NCBI GenBank assembly: GCA_913775725.1 | Contig: CAJYNG010000006.1 | Coordinates: 19,063 to 83,062 of the forward strand | Length of the DNA: 64,000 nucleotides | Origin: an uncultured Stenotrophomonas sp. | GTDB taxonomy: Bacteria; Pseudomonadota; Gammaproteobacteria; Xanthomonadales; Xanthomonadaceae | Direction of reading: 5' to 3' | In this document: positions 11,559-20,166 of the stretch, in pieces | How positions within the stretch are numbered: position 1 is the stretch's first letter | Layout: every line of letters begins with the position of its first letter | Notes under the pieces: model-generated | Database searches by the model: none | The model's input: only the letters and a program-made list of their open reading frames with translations | What the model was told of the DNA's origin: nothing | Position numbers and translations under genes: made by a program

Positions 11559-11582
11559 CGTCGACTGACAGTCGACGCTACC
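11559..11582 (-). repeat. SMAG-type palindrome, minus orientation
   Basis: Reads GTAGCGTCGACTGTCAGTCGAC on the minus strand; one copy between the convergent atpC and GtrA-like genes. Confidence 0.7.
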
Positions 11583-11603
11583 AATCCAGATCCCGACGTC
11601 GTG

Positions 11604-11993
11604 TCAGCGGTACACCACGTAGCGCATCAACAGGAACGACACGCCCGCCAGCCCGCCTTCCACCAGCGGCTTGGCCAGCCACGTGTACTGCAGTCCCAGC
11701 GCGTGGTCGACCAGGCTCACCAGCAGTGTGCTTGCCGCGGTCAGCAGCAGCCACAGCCCGAAGAAGCGTGCAAAGCGCTTCCATCCCAGCTTGCGGGTGC
11801 CGGCCTCGGCAAAGGTGTAGCGGCCGTTGAGCCAGAAGCCCAGCAGCATGCCGGCCAGGCGGCCGGCGATGTTGGCCGGCACCACGGGCATGCCCAGCGC
11901 GGTGGCAACCACGAACACCAGCCAATCGACCAGCAGCTGCACGAGCCCGATCACGAGGTAGGCGCTTCCCTGGCGGACGAGGCTCATCGGCAT
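11604..11993 (-). CDS. GtrA-family membrane protein
   Basis: 129-residue protein with four predicted membrane helices (near 10-30, 38-56, 74-95 and 105-125) and the GtrA-family block AGRLAGMLLGFWLNGRYTFAE. Family members are thought to flip lipid-linked sugars in cell-surface polysaccharide or O-antigen glucosylation. No gtrB-like glycosyltransferase lies beside it, so the substrate cannot be inferred. It converges on the atp operon and is divergent from glmU. No strong ribosome site is seen; a second Met two codons in could be the real start. Confidence 0.85.
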   Translation of the reverse strand: MPMSLVRQGSAYLVIGLVQLLVDWLVFVVATALGMPVVPANIAGRLAGMLLGFWLNGRYTFAEAGTRKLGWKRFARFFGLWLLLTAASTLLVSLVDHALGLQYTWLAKPLVEGGLAGVSFLLMRYVVYR

Positions 11994-12070
11994 GGTGAAG
12001 GAGGAGGGATGCCCATGTTAACGGCCCACGCTCTAGAATCACCGGCAACGAACCACGGACTGCCGCTCCC

Positions 12071-13438
12071 ATGACCCAAGCCCTGCACGTCATCATCCTC
12101 GCCGCCGGCGCTGGCAAGCGCATGAAGTCGGTGCTGCCGAAGGTGCTGCAGCCGATCGCCGGCCAACCGATGCTGGCGCACGTGATCGATGCCGCCCGCG
12201 AGCTGCAGCCGGCCGCGATCCACGTGGTCTACGGCCATGGTGGCGAGGCGGTGCGTCAGTACTTCGCCGACCAGCCCGATCTGCAATGGGCCGAGCAGGC
12301 ACAGCAACTCGGTACCGGGCACGCCGTCGCGCAGGCGATGCCGCAGGTGCCCGACGCCGCGCAGGTGCTGGTGCTGTACGGCGACGTACCGCTGATCCGC
12401 GCGCAGACCCTGCGCGACCTGCTGGCACAGCCGGGACGGCTGGCGGTGCTGGTCGCCGATGTCGATGACCCGACCGGTTACGGCCGCGTGCTGCGGGATG
12501 CCGAAGGCAAGGTCGGTTCGATTGTCGAACAGAAGGACGCTACCGACGACCAGCTGCGCGTGCGCACGATCAACACCGGCATCATTGCCGCCGAGTCGAC
12601 CGCGCTGCGCCGCTGGCTGTCGCAGCTGTCCAACAGCAACGCGCAGGGCGAGTACTACCTGACCGACGTGTTCGCGTTCGCCGCCCATGAGTACACCCCG
12701 GCCGAAATGGCGCTGGTCGCCGATGCACAGGAGGCCGAGGGAGCGAATGATCCGTGGCAGCTGTCGCAGCTGGAGCGCGCCTGGCAGCGGCGTGCGGTGC
12801 GTGCGTTGTGCGCACAGGGCGCGCGCGTGCGTGACCCGGCACGCCTGGACATCCGTGGCACCGTCACCGTGGGCAGCGACGTGCTGATCGATGTCGACGT
12901 CGTTCTGGAAGGCAACATCGTGCTCGGTGACGGCGTCACCGTGGGCCCGTTCAACCGGCTGAAGGACGTCAATCTTGGCCCGGGCACCGAAGTGCGCGCG
13001 CACTGCGATCTGGAAGGCGTGGTCACCGAAGGCGCGGCGCTGGTCGGTCCGTTCGCGCGCCTGCGCCCGGGTACCGTGCTCGCCGATGGCGTGCATGTCG
13101 GCAACTTCGTCGAGACCAAGAAGGTCACCCTCGGTGTCGGCAGCAAGGCCAACCACCTCACCTATCTTGGCGATGCGGTGATCGGCAGCAAGGTGAACAT
13201 CGGTGCCGGCACCATCACCTGCAACTACGACGGCGTGAACAAGTCGACCACCACCATCGGCGACAATGCGTTCATCGGCTCCAACAGCTCTCTGGTGGCG
13301 CCGCTGACGATCGGCGAAGGCGCGACCATCGCCGCCGGCTCGGTCATCACCCGAACCGCACCGGACGGCAAGTTGACACTGGCACGTGCACGACAGGAAA
13401 CCATCGATGGCTGGAAGCGCCCGGTCAAGAAGTCCTGA
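12071..13438 (+). CDS. glmU: bifunctional GlcN-1-P acetyltransferase / GlcNAc-1-P uridyltransferase
   Basis: Makes UDP-GlcNAc, precursor of peptidoglycan and LPS, in two steps. The 455-residue protein has the N-terminal pyrophosphorylase domain ([22 protein letters not shown], nucleotide-binding loop) to about residue 230. A left-handed beta-helix of hexapeptide repeats follows, with the acetyltransferase residues in [11 protein letters not shown] and [19 protein letters not shown]. Length equals the usual 456. Upstream lies the divergent GtrA-like gene; downstream a GNAT gene overlaps its last 32 bp. Confidence 0.98.
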   Translation: MTQALHVIILAAGAGKRMKSVLPKVLQPIAGQPMLAHVIDAARELQPAAIHVVYGHGGEAVRQYFADQPDLQWAEQAQQLGTGHAVAQAMPQVPDAAQVLVLYGDVPLIRAQTLRDLLAQPGRLAVLVADVDDPTGYGRVLRDAEGKVGSIVEQKDATDDQLRVRTINTGIIAAESTALRRWLSQLSNSNAQGEYYLTDVFAFAAHEYTPAEMALVADAQEAEGANDPWQLSQLERAWQRRAVRALCAQGARVRDPARLDIRGTVTVGSDVLIDVDVVLEGNIVLGDGVTVGPFNRLKDVNLGPGTEVRAHCDLEGVVTEGAALVGPFARLRPGTVLADGVHVGNFVETKKVTLGVGSKANHLTYLGDAVIGSKVNIGAGTITCNYDGVNKSTTTIGDNAFIGSNSSLVAPLTIGEGATIAAGSVITRTAPDGKLTLARARQETIDGWKRPVKKS

Positions 13439-13940
13439 GCCCCGTCTCCCGCGCGCCGACGAGCTCGGCGTGCTGCCGGCGATCGAACGGCGTGCCGGTG
13501 AACTGCTGAAGGGCCACGAAGCCTACCCGGTGTTCGCCGGCCATGGCCTGGACCTGCCAACGCTGCAGGACGGCCTTCAGCGTGGCCAGTTGTGGGTGGT
13601 GGATGCGGCTGACGGTGGCATCGCGGGCTACCTGCTGGCAGGCGAGCTGAGCGGCGATTTCCATGTCCTGCAGATGGACGTGGATCCGGCACATGCGCGT
13701 CGCGGCCATGGCCGAGCGCTGCTGCGCCATGCATTGGCGCAGGCGAGGGCGCATGGCCATGCGGCTGCGGTGCTGACCACGTTGTCCGACGTACCGTGGA
13801 ATGCGGCCTTCTACGCCAGCGAAGGGTTCGAGGTAGTGCCCGAGGCGCAGTGGAGCGCTGGCCTGCGCACGGTGATGGCCGAAGAGGCCGCGCTGGGATT
13901 TCCAATGCATCTGCGCGTGGCGATGCGGCAGGTTTGGTAG
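13407..13940 (+). CDS. GNAT-family N-acetyltransferase
   Basis: 177-residue acetyltransferase of the GCN5 fold. The acetyl-CoA-binding motif A is visible as [21 protein letters not shown] (R-x-x-G-x-G), followed by [13 protein letters not shown], a typical motif B. The substrate is unknown. The ATG chosen lies inside the end of glmU (overlap 32 bp, other frame) after AGGAAA; the overlap suggests coupling. It ends three bases inside a SMAG palindrome whose GTAG supplies its TAG stop. Confidence 0.85.
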   Translation: MAGSARSRSPEPRLPRADELGVLPAIERRAGELLKGHEAYPVFAGHGLDLPTLQDGLQRGQLWVVDAADGGIAGYLLAGELSGDFHVLQMDVDPAHARRGHGRALLRHALAQARAHGHAAAVLTTLSDVPWNAAFYASEGFEVVPEAQWSAGLRTVMAEEAALGFPMHLRVAMRQVW

Positions 13941-13983
13941 GGGCCGACCTTGGTCGACACATCCACGCATGGCGTGGATCTAT
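13937..13983. repeat. two adjacent SMAG-type palindromes
   Basis: First copy GTAGGGGCCGACCTTGGTC (13937-13960). The second, in inverse orientation (13961-13983), is the ATCCACGCATGGCGTGGAT stem followed by CTAT rather than CTAC. Both lie between convergent genes. Confidence 0.7.
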
Positions 13984-13996
13984 TCGCTGGGCCGGC

Positions 13997-15349
13997 TCAA
14001 CCCACCGGCAACAGAATCGACACGCACAACCCGCCATCACCACGGTTCTGCAACGACACCCGCCCACCGTGCGCTTCCACGATCTCGCGGGTCAGCGCCA
14101 AACCCAATCCAGTGCCATTGCGCTTGGTCGAATAGAACGGCATCAGTGCGTTCTGCAGCACCTGCTCGTTCATGCCCTTGCCGCGGTCAAGCACGTCCAG
14201 GCGCAGCCACTGCGGCAGCCGCGCAAGGTGCACCTGTACGTCATCGTTGGGCGGATCAGCTTCGGCGCAGGCTTCATGCGCGTTCTTCAGAAGATTCAAC
14301 AACGCCTGCCCGAACTGGGCGATGTCGATGCGGCTGCTCAGCTCCTCGTCCGGTTCGCGATCCATGGTGAACGGGATCTGCTGGCGCAGGCTGGACAGGA
14401 AGGGGGCCCAGTGCACGGTCTGCAGCTGCGGCTGCGGCAGCTTGGCAAAGCGTGCGTAGCCCCGGATGAAGCCTTCCAGATGGCGCGCACGGTCTTCGAT
14501 GGTGGTGAAGATCTCCGGCAGCCTGTCGAAGCGCTCGCGCTGCACCAGCACGCCACCGGAATGCGCCAGCGATGCGATCGGTGCCAGCGAATTGTTGAGC
14601 TCGTGGCTGATCACCCGGATCACCTTCTTCCAGGTCTGCACTTCCTGACGGCGCAGTTCGGCGGTCAGCAGGCGCACCAGCAGCAGGTCGTGCGGGCGGC
14701 CATTGAGCTGGAACGCGCGGCGCGACAGGTGGTAGACCTGCTCGTCATCCTCATCGCCGTCTTCGCCTTCCGCATGCACCGCGAACAGGCTGTCACCGCC
14801 ACGGGCGATGGCATCGCGCAGCTCCACCGGCACCTGCTCCAGCACCTCTTCCAGACGCTGGCCTTCCAGCTTCCAGCCGCCATGCAGCAGCTTGCGCGCG
14901 GCCAGGTTGGAGAACACCACGCGGGCGATGCCGTCGCCGCCGGATGCGATCAGCAGCATCGCCACCGGCGTGTTCTGCACCATGGTGTCCAGCAGCAGCT
15001 CGCGCTGCACCAGGCCCTGCCGCTGCGCACGCAGCACGTCACCCAGTTCGCGGTGCGCCTGCACCAGGTCGCCCAGTTCGTCGTTGCCGGGCCAGTGCAC
15101 GCCGAAGTTGTATTCACCGTCGCGGTAGCTGCTGGTGGTCCCCGACAGCGCACGCATCAGTGAACGCACCGGTGCGGTGGCACGGCGCAGGGTCCACCAC
15201 ATCAGCGACAGCAGGATCAACGCCGACACCGTGGTGACTACCCAGCCATGGTCCATCCAGTACGCCAGCAGCCACGGCAACGCCGCAGCCAGCGCCAGCA
15301 CCGGCAGCAGGCGCAGGAACAGGCGGAAGGTGAACGAGCGACGTTTCAT
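13997..15349 (-). CDS. sensor histidine kinase, NtrY-like
   Basis: 450-residue membrane kinase paired with the NtrC-type activator upstream. It has two membrane helices (about 11-30 and 37-53) with almost no periplasmic loop, so the stimulus is probably sensed in or near the membrane. A HAMP-like and a PAS-like region follow (about 55-230). The phospho-acceptor is His249 in VISHELNNSLAPI, and the ATP-binding motifs are LNLLKNAHEA, DRGKGM, FYSTK and GTGLGLAL. Its start overlaps the activator stop by 4 bp (ATGA), showing coupling. The nearby ABC exporter operon is the likely target of the pair. Confidence 0.93.
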   Translation of the reverse strand: MKRRSFTFRLFLRLLPVLALAAALPWLLAYWMDHGWVVTTVSALILLSLMWWTLRRATAPVRSLMRALSGTTSSYRDGEYNFGVHWPGNDELGDLVQAHRELGDVLRAQRQGLVQRELLLDTMVQNTPVAMLLIASGGDGIARVVFSNLAARKLLHGGWKLEGQRLEEVLEQVPVELRDAIARGGDSLFAVHAEGEDGDEDDEQVYHLSRRAFQLNGRPHDLLLVRLLTAELRRQEVQTWKKVIRVISHELNNSLAPIASLAHSGGVLVQRERFDRLPEIFTTIEDRARHLEGFIRGYARFAKLPQPQLQTVHWAPFLSSLRQQIPFTMDREPDEELSSRIDIAQFGQALLNLLKNAHEACAEADPPNDDVQVHLARLPQWLRLDVLDRGKGMNEQVLQNALMPFYSTKRNGTGLGLALTREIVEAHGGRVSLQNRGDGGLCVSILLPVG

Positions 15350-16692
15350 TCGCGTGGGATGCCGTGCCGATCCATGCGCCGGTACAGCGCCTGGCGGCTT
15401 AGACCGAGTTCGGCGGCGGCCTGTGCGATGACGCCGTGGTTGCGCGCCAGCACATCCTCGATGCGCGCTCGGTCGGGATCATTGCCGGCACTGGCCACCG
15501 CGCGTGGTGCGGGGGCAGCACGAGGCAGGTTGAGATCGGTCACTTCGATGCGGTTGCCGGTGGCCAGCAGCTCGGCGCGCTGGATCACGTTGCGCAGCTC
15601 GCGCACGTTGCCTGGCCAGGGGTGCCGCTGCAAGGCCGCGGTGGCCGCAGTGGACAACGGCTTGCCAGCGGTCAGGAAACGCTCGGCCAGTGGCACGATG
15701 TCGCCCGGGCGTTCGGCCAGCGGCGGCAGCACCAGCTCCACGGTGTTGAGCCGGTAATAGAGGTCTTCGCGGAAGGTACCGTCGCGGATCATGGCCGGCA
15801 GGTCAGCGTTGGTGGCGCTGACCACGCGCACCTTCACCTGGCGTTCGCGGTTGGAACCCAGGCGTTCGAAGCGGCCGGTTTCCAGTACGCGCAGCAGTTT
15901 CATCTGGCCGCCCAGCGACAGGTTGCCGATCTCATCCAGGAACAGGGTGCCGCCATCGGCGGCTTCGAACTTGCCTTCGCGTGCCTTGTTGGCACCGGTG
16001 TAGGCGCCGGCATCGGCACCGAACAGTTCGGCTTCGATCAGCTCCGACGGCAGTGCGCCGCAGTTGACCGTGATGAACGGCCCCTTGGCCACCAGCGAGT
16101 TGGCCTGGATGATCTGCGCGATCTTTTCCTTGCCCGCACCATTGGGGCCGGTGATCAATACCGGCAGCTCGGAGCGCGCGACCTGGCAGGCCAGCGCGAT
16201 CACGCGCTCGCTGGCGGGGTCGGCGAAGACCGCGCCGCACAGGTCGTACTTCTCTTCCAGCGCGTTGCGCTGGCGCAGCTCACGGCTGCGGCGCCGGTCC
16301 AGTTCGCGGCGCGCCTCGGACAGTTCCAGCAGGTTGTTGACCGTGGTCATCAGCTTGCGATCGTCCCACGGCTTGGCCAGGTAGTCGGCCGCACCGGCCT
16401 TGACCAGATCCACCGCGCTGCTGAGGTGGGTCCAGGCCGTCAGCAGGATCACCGGCAGATCGGGATGGCGCGCGCGGATCTGCGCGAACAGGGCCTCGCC
16501 CTCTTCGCCGGAGGTGGTGTCTTCGCTGAAGTTCATGTCCTGGATCACCAGGTCGACCGGCTGTGACTCCAGCAGGGCCAGCCCTTCGGACGGGCTCTGC
16601 GCCTGCAGGGTGTCGATGTCGTGCAGGGAGAACAGCACGTCCAGTGCGGTGCCCACACTGGCGTTGTCGTCGATGATCAGGATTGCAGGCAT
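15346..16692 (-). CDS. NtrC-type sigma-54-dependent response regulator
   Basis: 448 residues. The receiver domain has phospho-acceptor D52, T85 and K107. The AAA+ domain has Walker A GPNGAGKE (182-189), a GAYTGA loop (229-234) in place of the usual GAFTGA, Walker B GGTLFLDEIG and FREDLYYRL. A Fis-type helix-turn-helix ends the protein (AAAELGLSRQALYRRMDRHG). It should activate sigma-54 RNA polymerase when phosphorylated by the adjoining kinase. The start MPAILIIDD opens the receiver fold directly; longer upstream frame is not domain-like. The Walker A wording GPNGAGKE differs from the common GESGTGKE. A sigma-54 promoter with palindromic sites lies upstream of the exporter operon at 21477-21570, the presumed target. 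Confidence 0.95.
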   Translation of the reverse strand: MPAILIIDDNASVGTALDVLFSLHDIDTLQAQSPSEGLALLESQPVDLVIQDMNFSEDTTSGEEGEALFAQIRARHPDLPVILLTAWTHLSSAVDLVKAGAADYLAKPWDDRKLMTTVNNLLELSEARRELDRRRSRELRQRNALEEKYDLCGAVFADPASERVIALACQVARSELPVLITGPNGAGKEKIAQIIQANSLVAKGPFITVNCGALPSELIEAELFGADAGAYTGANKAREGKFEAADGGTLFLDEIGNLSLGGQMKLLRVLETGRFERLGSNRERQVKVRVVSATNADLPAMIRDGTFREDLYYRLNTVELVLPPLAERPGDIVPLAERFLTAGKPLSTAATAALQRHPWPGNVRELRNVIQRAELLATGNRIEVTDLNLPRAAPAPRAVASAGNDPDRARIEDVLARNHGVIAQAAAELGLSRQALYRRMDRHGIPRE

Positions 16693-16816
16693 CACATGGT
16701 TCTGCAGAAAGGGATGGGCGGCGCCGATGGAGCCGTTCGTGTCCATGTACCGGGAGAGCCCGGCGCCACCCATCAAGCATAGCCAAACCCGTGGCGCCAC
16801 AGGGGCACCATCGGAG

Positions 16817-16843
16817 GCCGGGCCGTCGACGCAGCCCGGCCCG
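16817..16843. other. GC-rich hairpin between exporter and regulator genes
   Basis: GGCCGGGC-CGTCGACGCA-GCCCGGCC dyad in the 165-bp gap between the second permease and the response regulator. It lacks a T-tract on either strand, so it may lower read-through or set mRNA ends without fully separating the genes. Confidence 0.5.
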
Positions 16844-16857
16844 TGTGGTGCGGGGCC

Positions 16858-18072
16858 TCAGGTACCCCGGGTGGCGACCGCCGGGGGGACAGCTGCAGCG
16901 CGGCGGGCCGGGCCGAACACGGCGATCTGGCCCAGCGCCCACAGCAGCAGTGCACCCAGCGGCAGGTACAGCAGCGGCATGCGTGGCAGCTCGTACATGT
17001 TCATCAGGGCCAGGTTGATCGCATAGGCGGCGAGCATGCCCAGCACGATACCCAGCGTGGCCAGCAGGAAGTTCTCGGTCTGGAAATAGCGCAGGATCTG
17101 CCCACGGGTGGCACCGAGTGCGCGGCGGATGCCGATCTGCTTGCTGCGCTGCTGCACCCAGAAGCTGGCCAGGCCGATGATGCCCAGTGCGGTGACCACC
17201 AGCAACGAGATGCAGACGGTGATCAGCAGGCCAACCATCGCACGATCGTTCTTGAAGTAATCCTTGCGCTGATCCTCGTAGGTCTCCTTCTCGCGCACCA
17301 GCCGATTGGGGTCATTGCGTTCAAGCGCAGCGATCGCGCCCTTGAGCACTTCCTCGCGCCGTTCCGGGGCGGTACGCAGCACATATGGGCCCTGGGTGAA
17401 GTCGGTTCGCACCGGCAGGACCATCGACAGCGTCGTGTTGTTGTTGTAGTCGGTGGGAGTCGCCAGCGCGGCGACGATGCCGACCACGTGCAGCGGCTGC
17501 TTGCCCATGTAGAACGTCTTGCCCAGTGCACTCTCGCCCGGGTACAGCTTGTCGGCGAGGGTGCGGCTGATGATCACCGAGGACGCCGTATTGGATGAGG
17601 CGTTCTTCTGTGCGTCCTCGAAATTGCTGTACTCGCTGGACTGGAAGTCACGGCCGGCGGTCAGCTGCAGCCCGAGCGTGGGCAGCCCGCCTTCGCCGAA
17701 CATGTACATGGTGACGAAGGCGGTTGGCCGCTCCTGTTCCTGTTTAAGCGAAACGCTGGTGTTGGAGGAGTTCGGGCGGAACGGCAGCTGGTTGACCTTG
17801 GCTGCGGCAGTCACGCCGGGCACCGCGCGCAGGGCCGACAGGTCTTCCTGGGTGCGGGACTGACCGTTGGTCTGCTTGCCGATGCCACTGACCCGGACGA
17901 ACACCAGTTCGTTCTCGGCCAGGCCGCTGGTCTGGCTGATCCGTTCCACGCGCTGGGTGACCAGGAACAGGGCATTGCAGACGATGGCGCAGGTCAGGGC
18001 AACTTCCAGCACGATCAGGGCGGCGGCCGTCTTGTGCCGGCGCAGGGTGCTGAGGATGGGGCGGATATCCAT
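16858..18072 (-). CDS. MacB/FtsX-type ABC permease (second)
   Basis: 404-residue permease of the macrolide-exporter/LolC type: an N-terminal membrane helix (about 17-38), a large extracytoplasmic MacB-like domain, then three C-terminal helices (around 283-305, 335-355 and 370-390). The tail motif QQRSKQIGIRRALGATRGQILRYFQTE is the FtsX-family coupling region. It starts 21 bp after the first permease, so the two probably form a heterodimer with the one ATPase. The substrate is unknown: such pumps move peptides, lipids or drugs. Confidence 0.92.
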   Translation of the reverse strand: MDIRPILSTLRRHKTAAALIVLEVALTCAIVCNALFLVTQRVERISQTSGLAENELVFVRVSGIGKQTNGQSRTQEDLSALRAVPGVTAAAKVNQLPFRPNSSNTSVSLKQEQERPTAFVTMYMFGEGGLPTLGLQLTAGRDFQSSEYSNFEDAQKNASSNTASSVIISRTLADKLYPGESALGKTFYMGKQPLHVVGIVAALATPTDYNNNTTLSMVLPVRTDFTQGPYVLRTAPERREEVLKGAIAALERNDPNRLVREKETYEDQRKDYFKNDRAMVGLLITVCISLLVVTALGIIGLASFWVQQRSKQIGIRRALGATRGQILRYFQTENFLLATLGIVLGMLAAYAINLALMNMYELPRMPLLYLPLGALLLWALGQIAVFGPARRAAAVPPAVATRGT

Positions 18073-18093
18073 GGGAGGTCCTCGTACTCGTGC

Positions 18094-19395
18094 TTACTGC
18101 GACTTGAGCTGGATGGCCGGGGTGACCTGCATCGCGCGCCAGGCGGGCAGGAAACCGGCGGCGAGGCTGGCGAACAGGGTCAGGCCGATGGCCAGCAGCA
18201 GCATGCTGCCGTCCAGGTGGGCCAGATCCGCGTAGTCCACGGGTTGCTGGCGTACCGCGTACAGGCCAAGCAGCGCCAGGCCGATGCCAAGCACACCGCC
18301 GGCAACGCCGATTGCACCGGCTTCAACCAGACACTGCAGGAAGATCTGCCCACGGCTGGCACCGAGGGCGCGACGCACGCCGATCTCGCCGCTGCGGCGC
18401 AGGAACTTGGCCAGCAGCAGGCCAACCGTATTGACCAGGCAGACGCCGAGGAAGCCCAGTGCCAGCCACATCTGCAGGCGCACGTCGCTGGGCACGGCGT
18501 TCTTGAAGGTCAACCACTCCATCACCGGGCGCAGCCGCACGTTGGTGGGGCGCTCGAAACGCCCCGCTGCACGCTGCTGGTCCGAGTAGTTGACCAGGTA
18601 GCTGCGGTAGTCCTCAACCTTGGCCGGGTCCAGCTCTACCCAGTACTGGATCCAGCTGCACGGCGCGCTGATCGAGTTGCTGCTGCCATCCGGATTCTCG
18701 CCGAAGCAGTTCATGTTGCCGTTGCTGCCGAACTCCAGGTCCATCGCAGTGGAGAACGGTGCCAGCAGGTCTTCATCCTTGCCGTAGTTGCCGGTGGTCA
18801 GATCGAAGAAGTGGGGTTCGGGGCTCCACTCCTTCATCACGCCGATCACCCGAAGCGAGTGGCCGTTGAGACGGATCTCGCGCCCCGTGCTGTCGGCGCC
18901 CTGGAACAGCTTGTCGTTGATCGCCTTCGACAGTACCACCACGCGGCTGCGGTTGTCATCGTCGCTGCTGCTCCAGGCACGCCCGTACTGCATGGGCACG
19001 TCGAACATCGGGAAGAAATCAGCCGACGTCCAGCGCGTATCCACCGAGAAGGGCTTGAGCGTGCTGAGCTCCGGCTCCACCGTGCCACCGCCCGCACTCA
19101 TCATCGCCTGGCGGACGCCGCGCTTCTCGCGCAGCAGGGTCTCGGCGTCGCGCCGGGTCATCTGCTCTTCGGGCTCCTCGCCGGGGGTATAGCCCCCCCG
19201 CGGGCGTGGATCGACCTGCACATAGAACAGGCGGTCGCTCTTGCCTGGAATCGGGTCACCGGAGAGCACGTGGAACACGGTCAGCGTGGTCATCGAGGCA
19301 CCAATGCCCAGCGCGATGGCGACCACCATCAGCGCGGTCAGTATCTTGTTGCGGTGGAAGCTGCGCACCGCCAGTCGGGCGTAGTAGGCGAACAT
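18094..19395 (-). CDS. MacB/FtsX-type ABC permease (first)
   Basis: 433-residue permease of the same architecture: N-terminal helix about 20-42, a periplasmic MacB-like domain to about 310, then three helices. The family coupling segment is RRSGEIGVRRALGASRGQIFLQCLVEAG. It differs enough from the second permease that they are paralogues, not a recent duplication. It lies 10 bp after the ATPase gene. Confidence 0.92.
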   Translation of the reverse strand: MFAYYARLAVRSFHRNKILTALMVVAIALGIGASMTTLTVFHVLSGDPIPGKSDRLFYVQVDPRPRGGYTPGEEPEEQMTRRDAETLLREKRGVRQAMMSAGGGTVEPELSTLKPFSVDTRWTSADFFPMFDVPMQYGRAWSSSDDDNRSRVVVLSKAINDKLFQGADSTGREIRLNGHSLRVIGVMKEWSPEPHFFDLTTGNYGKDEDLLAPFSTAMDLEFGSNGNMNCFGENPDGSSNSISAPCSWIQYWVELDPAKVEDYRSYLVNYSDQQRAAGRFERPTNVRLRPVMEWLTFKNAVPSDVRLQMWLALGFLGVCLVNTVGLLLAKFLRRSGEIGVRRALGASRGQIFLQCLVEAGAIGVAGGVLGIGLALLGLYAVRQQPVDYADLAHLDGSMLLLAIGLTLFASLAAGFLPAWRAMQVTPAIQLKSQ

Positions 19396-19405
19396 GGTCG
19401 AACCC

Positions 19406-20131
19406 TCACTCGTTGACGGCGACGATGTGGCGCGGCGGAGTGGCCAGCACCGGCTCGCGGACCAGGTCGGTCACCTGACCATCGACGATGTGCACGTTGC
19501 GCTGCGCGCGCGCGGCCAGTTCCGGGTCGTGGGTGACCATCACGATGGTGGTGCCGGCGGCGTTGATCTCCTCCAGCAGCTCCATCACGCCGCGGGCCAT
19601 CTGCGTGTCCAGGTTGCCGGTCGGTTCGTCGGCCAGCAGCAGGCGCGGGCTGCCGGCCAGGGCACGCGCGATGGCCGCGCGCTGCTGCTGGCCACCGGAC
19701 AGTTCATTCGGGTAGTGCTTCATGCGCGAGCCGAGACCGACCTGGCTCAGCGCCTTCTCGATACGCTCGCGGCGCTCGTTGGCGCTCATCTTCCGATAGC
19801 GCAGCGGCACGTCCACGTTGTCGAACAGGTTCAGGTCGGGGATCAGGTTGAAGCCCTGGAAGATGAAGCCGATCTTCTGGTTGCGCAGGCGGCTGCGGGC
19901 GTCGTCACCCAGCGTGCTCACATCCTGGCCGTCCAGCATGTAGGTGCCGCTGGTGAAGGTTTCCAGCAGGCCGGCGATGTTGAGGAAGGTGGTCTTGCCG
20001 GAGCCTGACGGGCCGGTGACGGCGACGAACTCACCTTCCTTGACCTGCAGTTCCAGCGAGCGCAGTGCGTGGGTTTCCACCTGTTCGGTGCGGAAGACCT
20101 TGGCGACCGAACGCATTTCGAGCATGTACAT
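19406..20131 (-). CDS. MacB/LolD-type ABC transporter ATPase
   Basis: 241 residues with Walker A GPSGSGKTT, Q-loop, signature LSGGQQQRAAIARAL, Walker B LLLADEPTGNLD and the switch His in MVTHD. It belongs to the MacB/LolD/FtsE group, whose ATPases act through mechanotransmission with FtsX-fold permeases. The leader MYMLEM offers alternative starts three residues apart. The gene lies between adaptor and permease genes (35 and 10 bp gaps), as a single operon. Confidence 0.95.
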   Translation of the reverse strand: MYMLEMRSVAKVFRTEQVETHALRSLELQVKEGEFVAVTGPSGSGKTTFLNIAGLLETFTSGTYMLDGQDVSTLGDDARSRLRNQKIGFIFQGFNLIPDLNLFDNVDVPLRYRKMSANERRERIEKALSQVGLGSRMKHYPNELSGGQQQRAAIARALAGSPRLLLADEPTGNLDTQMARGVMELLEEINAAGTTIVMVTHDPELAARAQRNVHIVDGQVTDLVREPVLATPPRHIVAVNE

Positions 20132-20166
20132 GGTGTGTCCTCTCTCCAGGATTCAGGTATCAGGTA

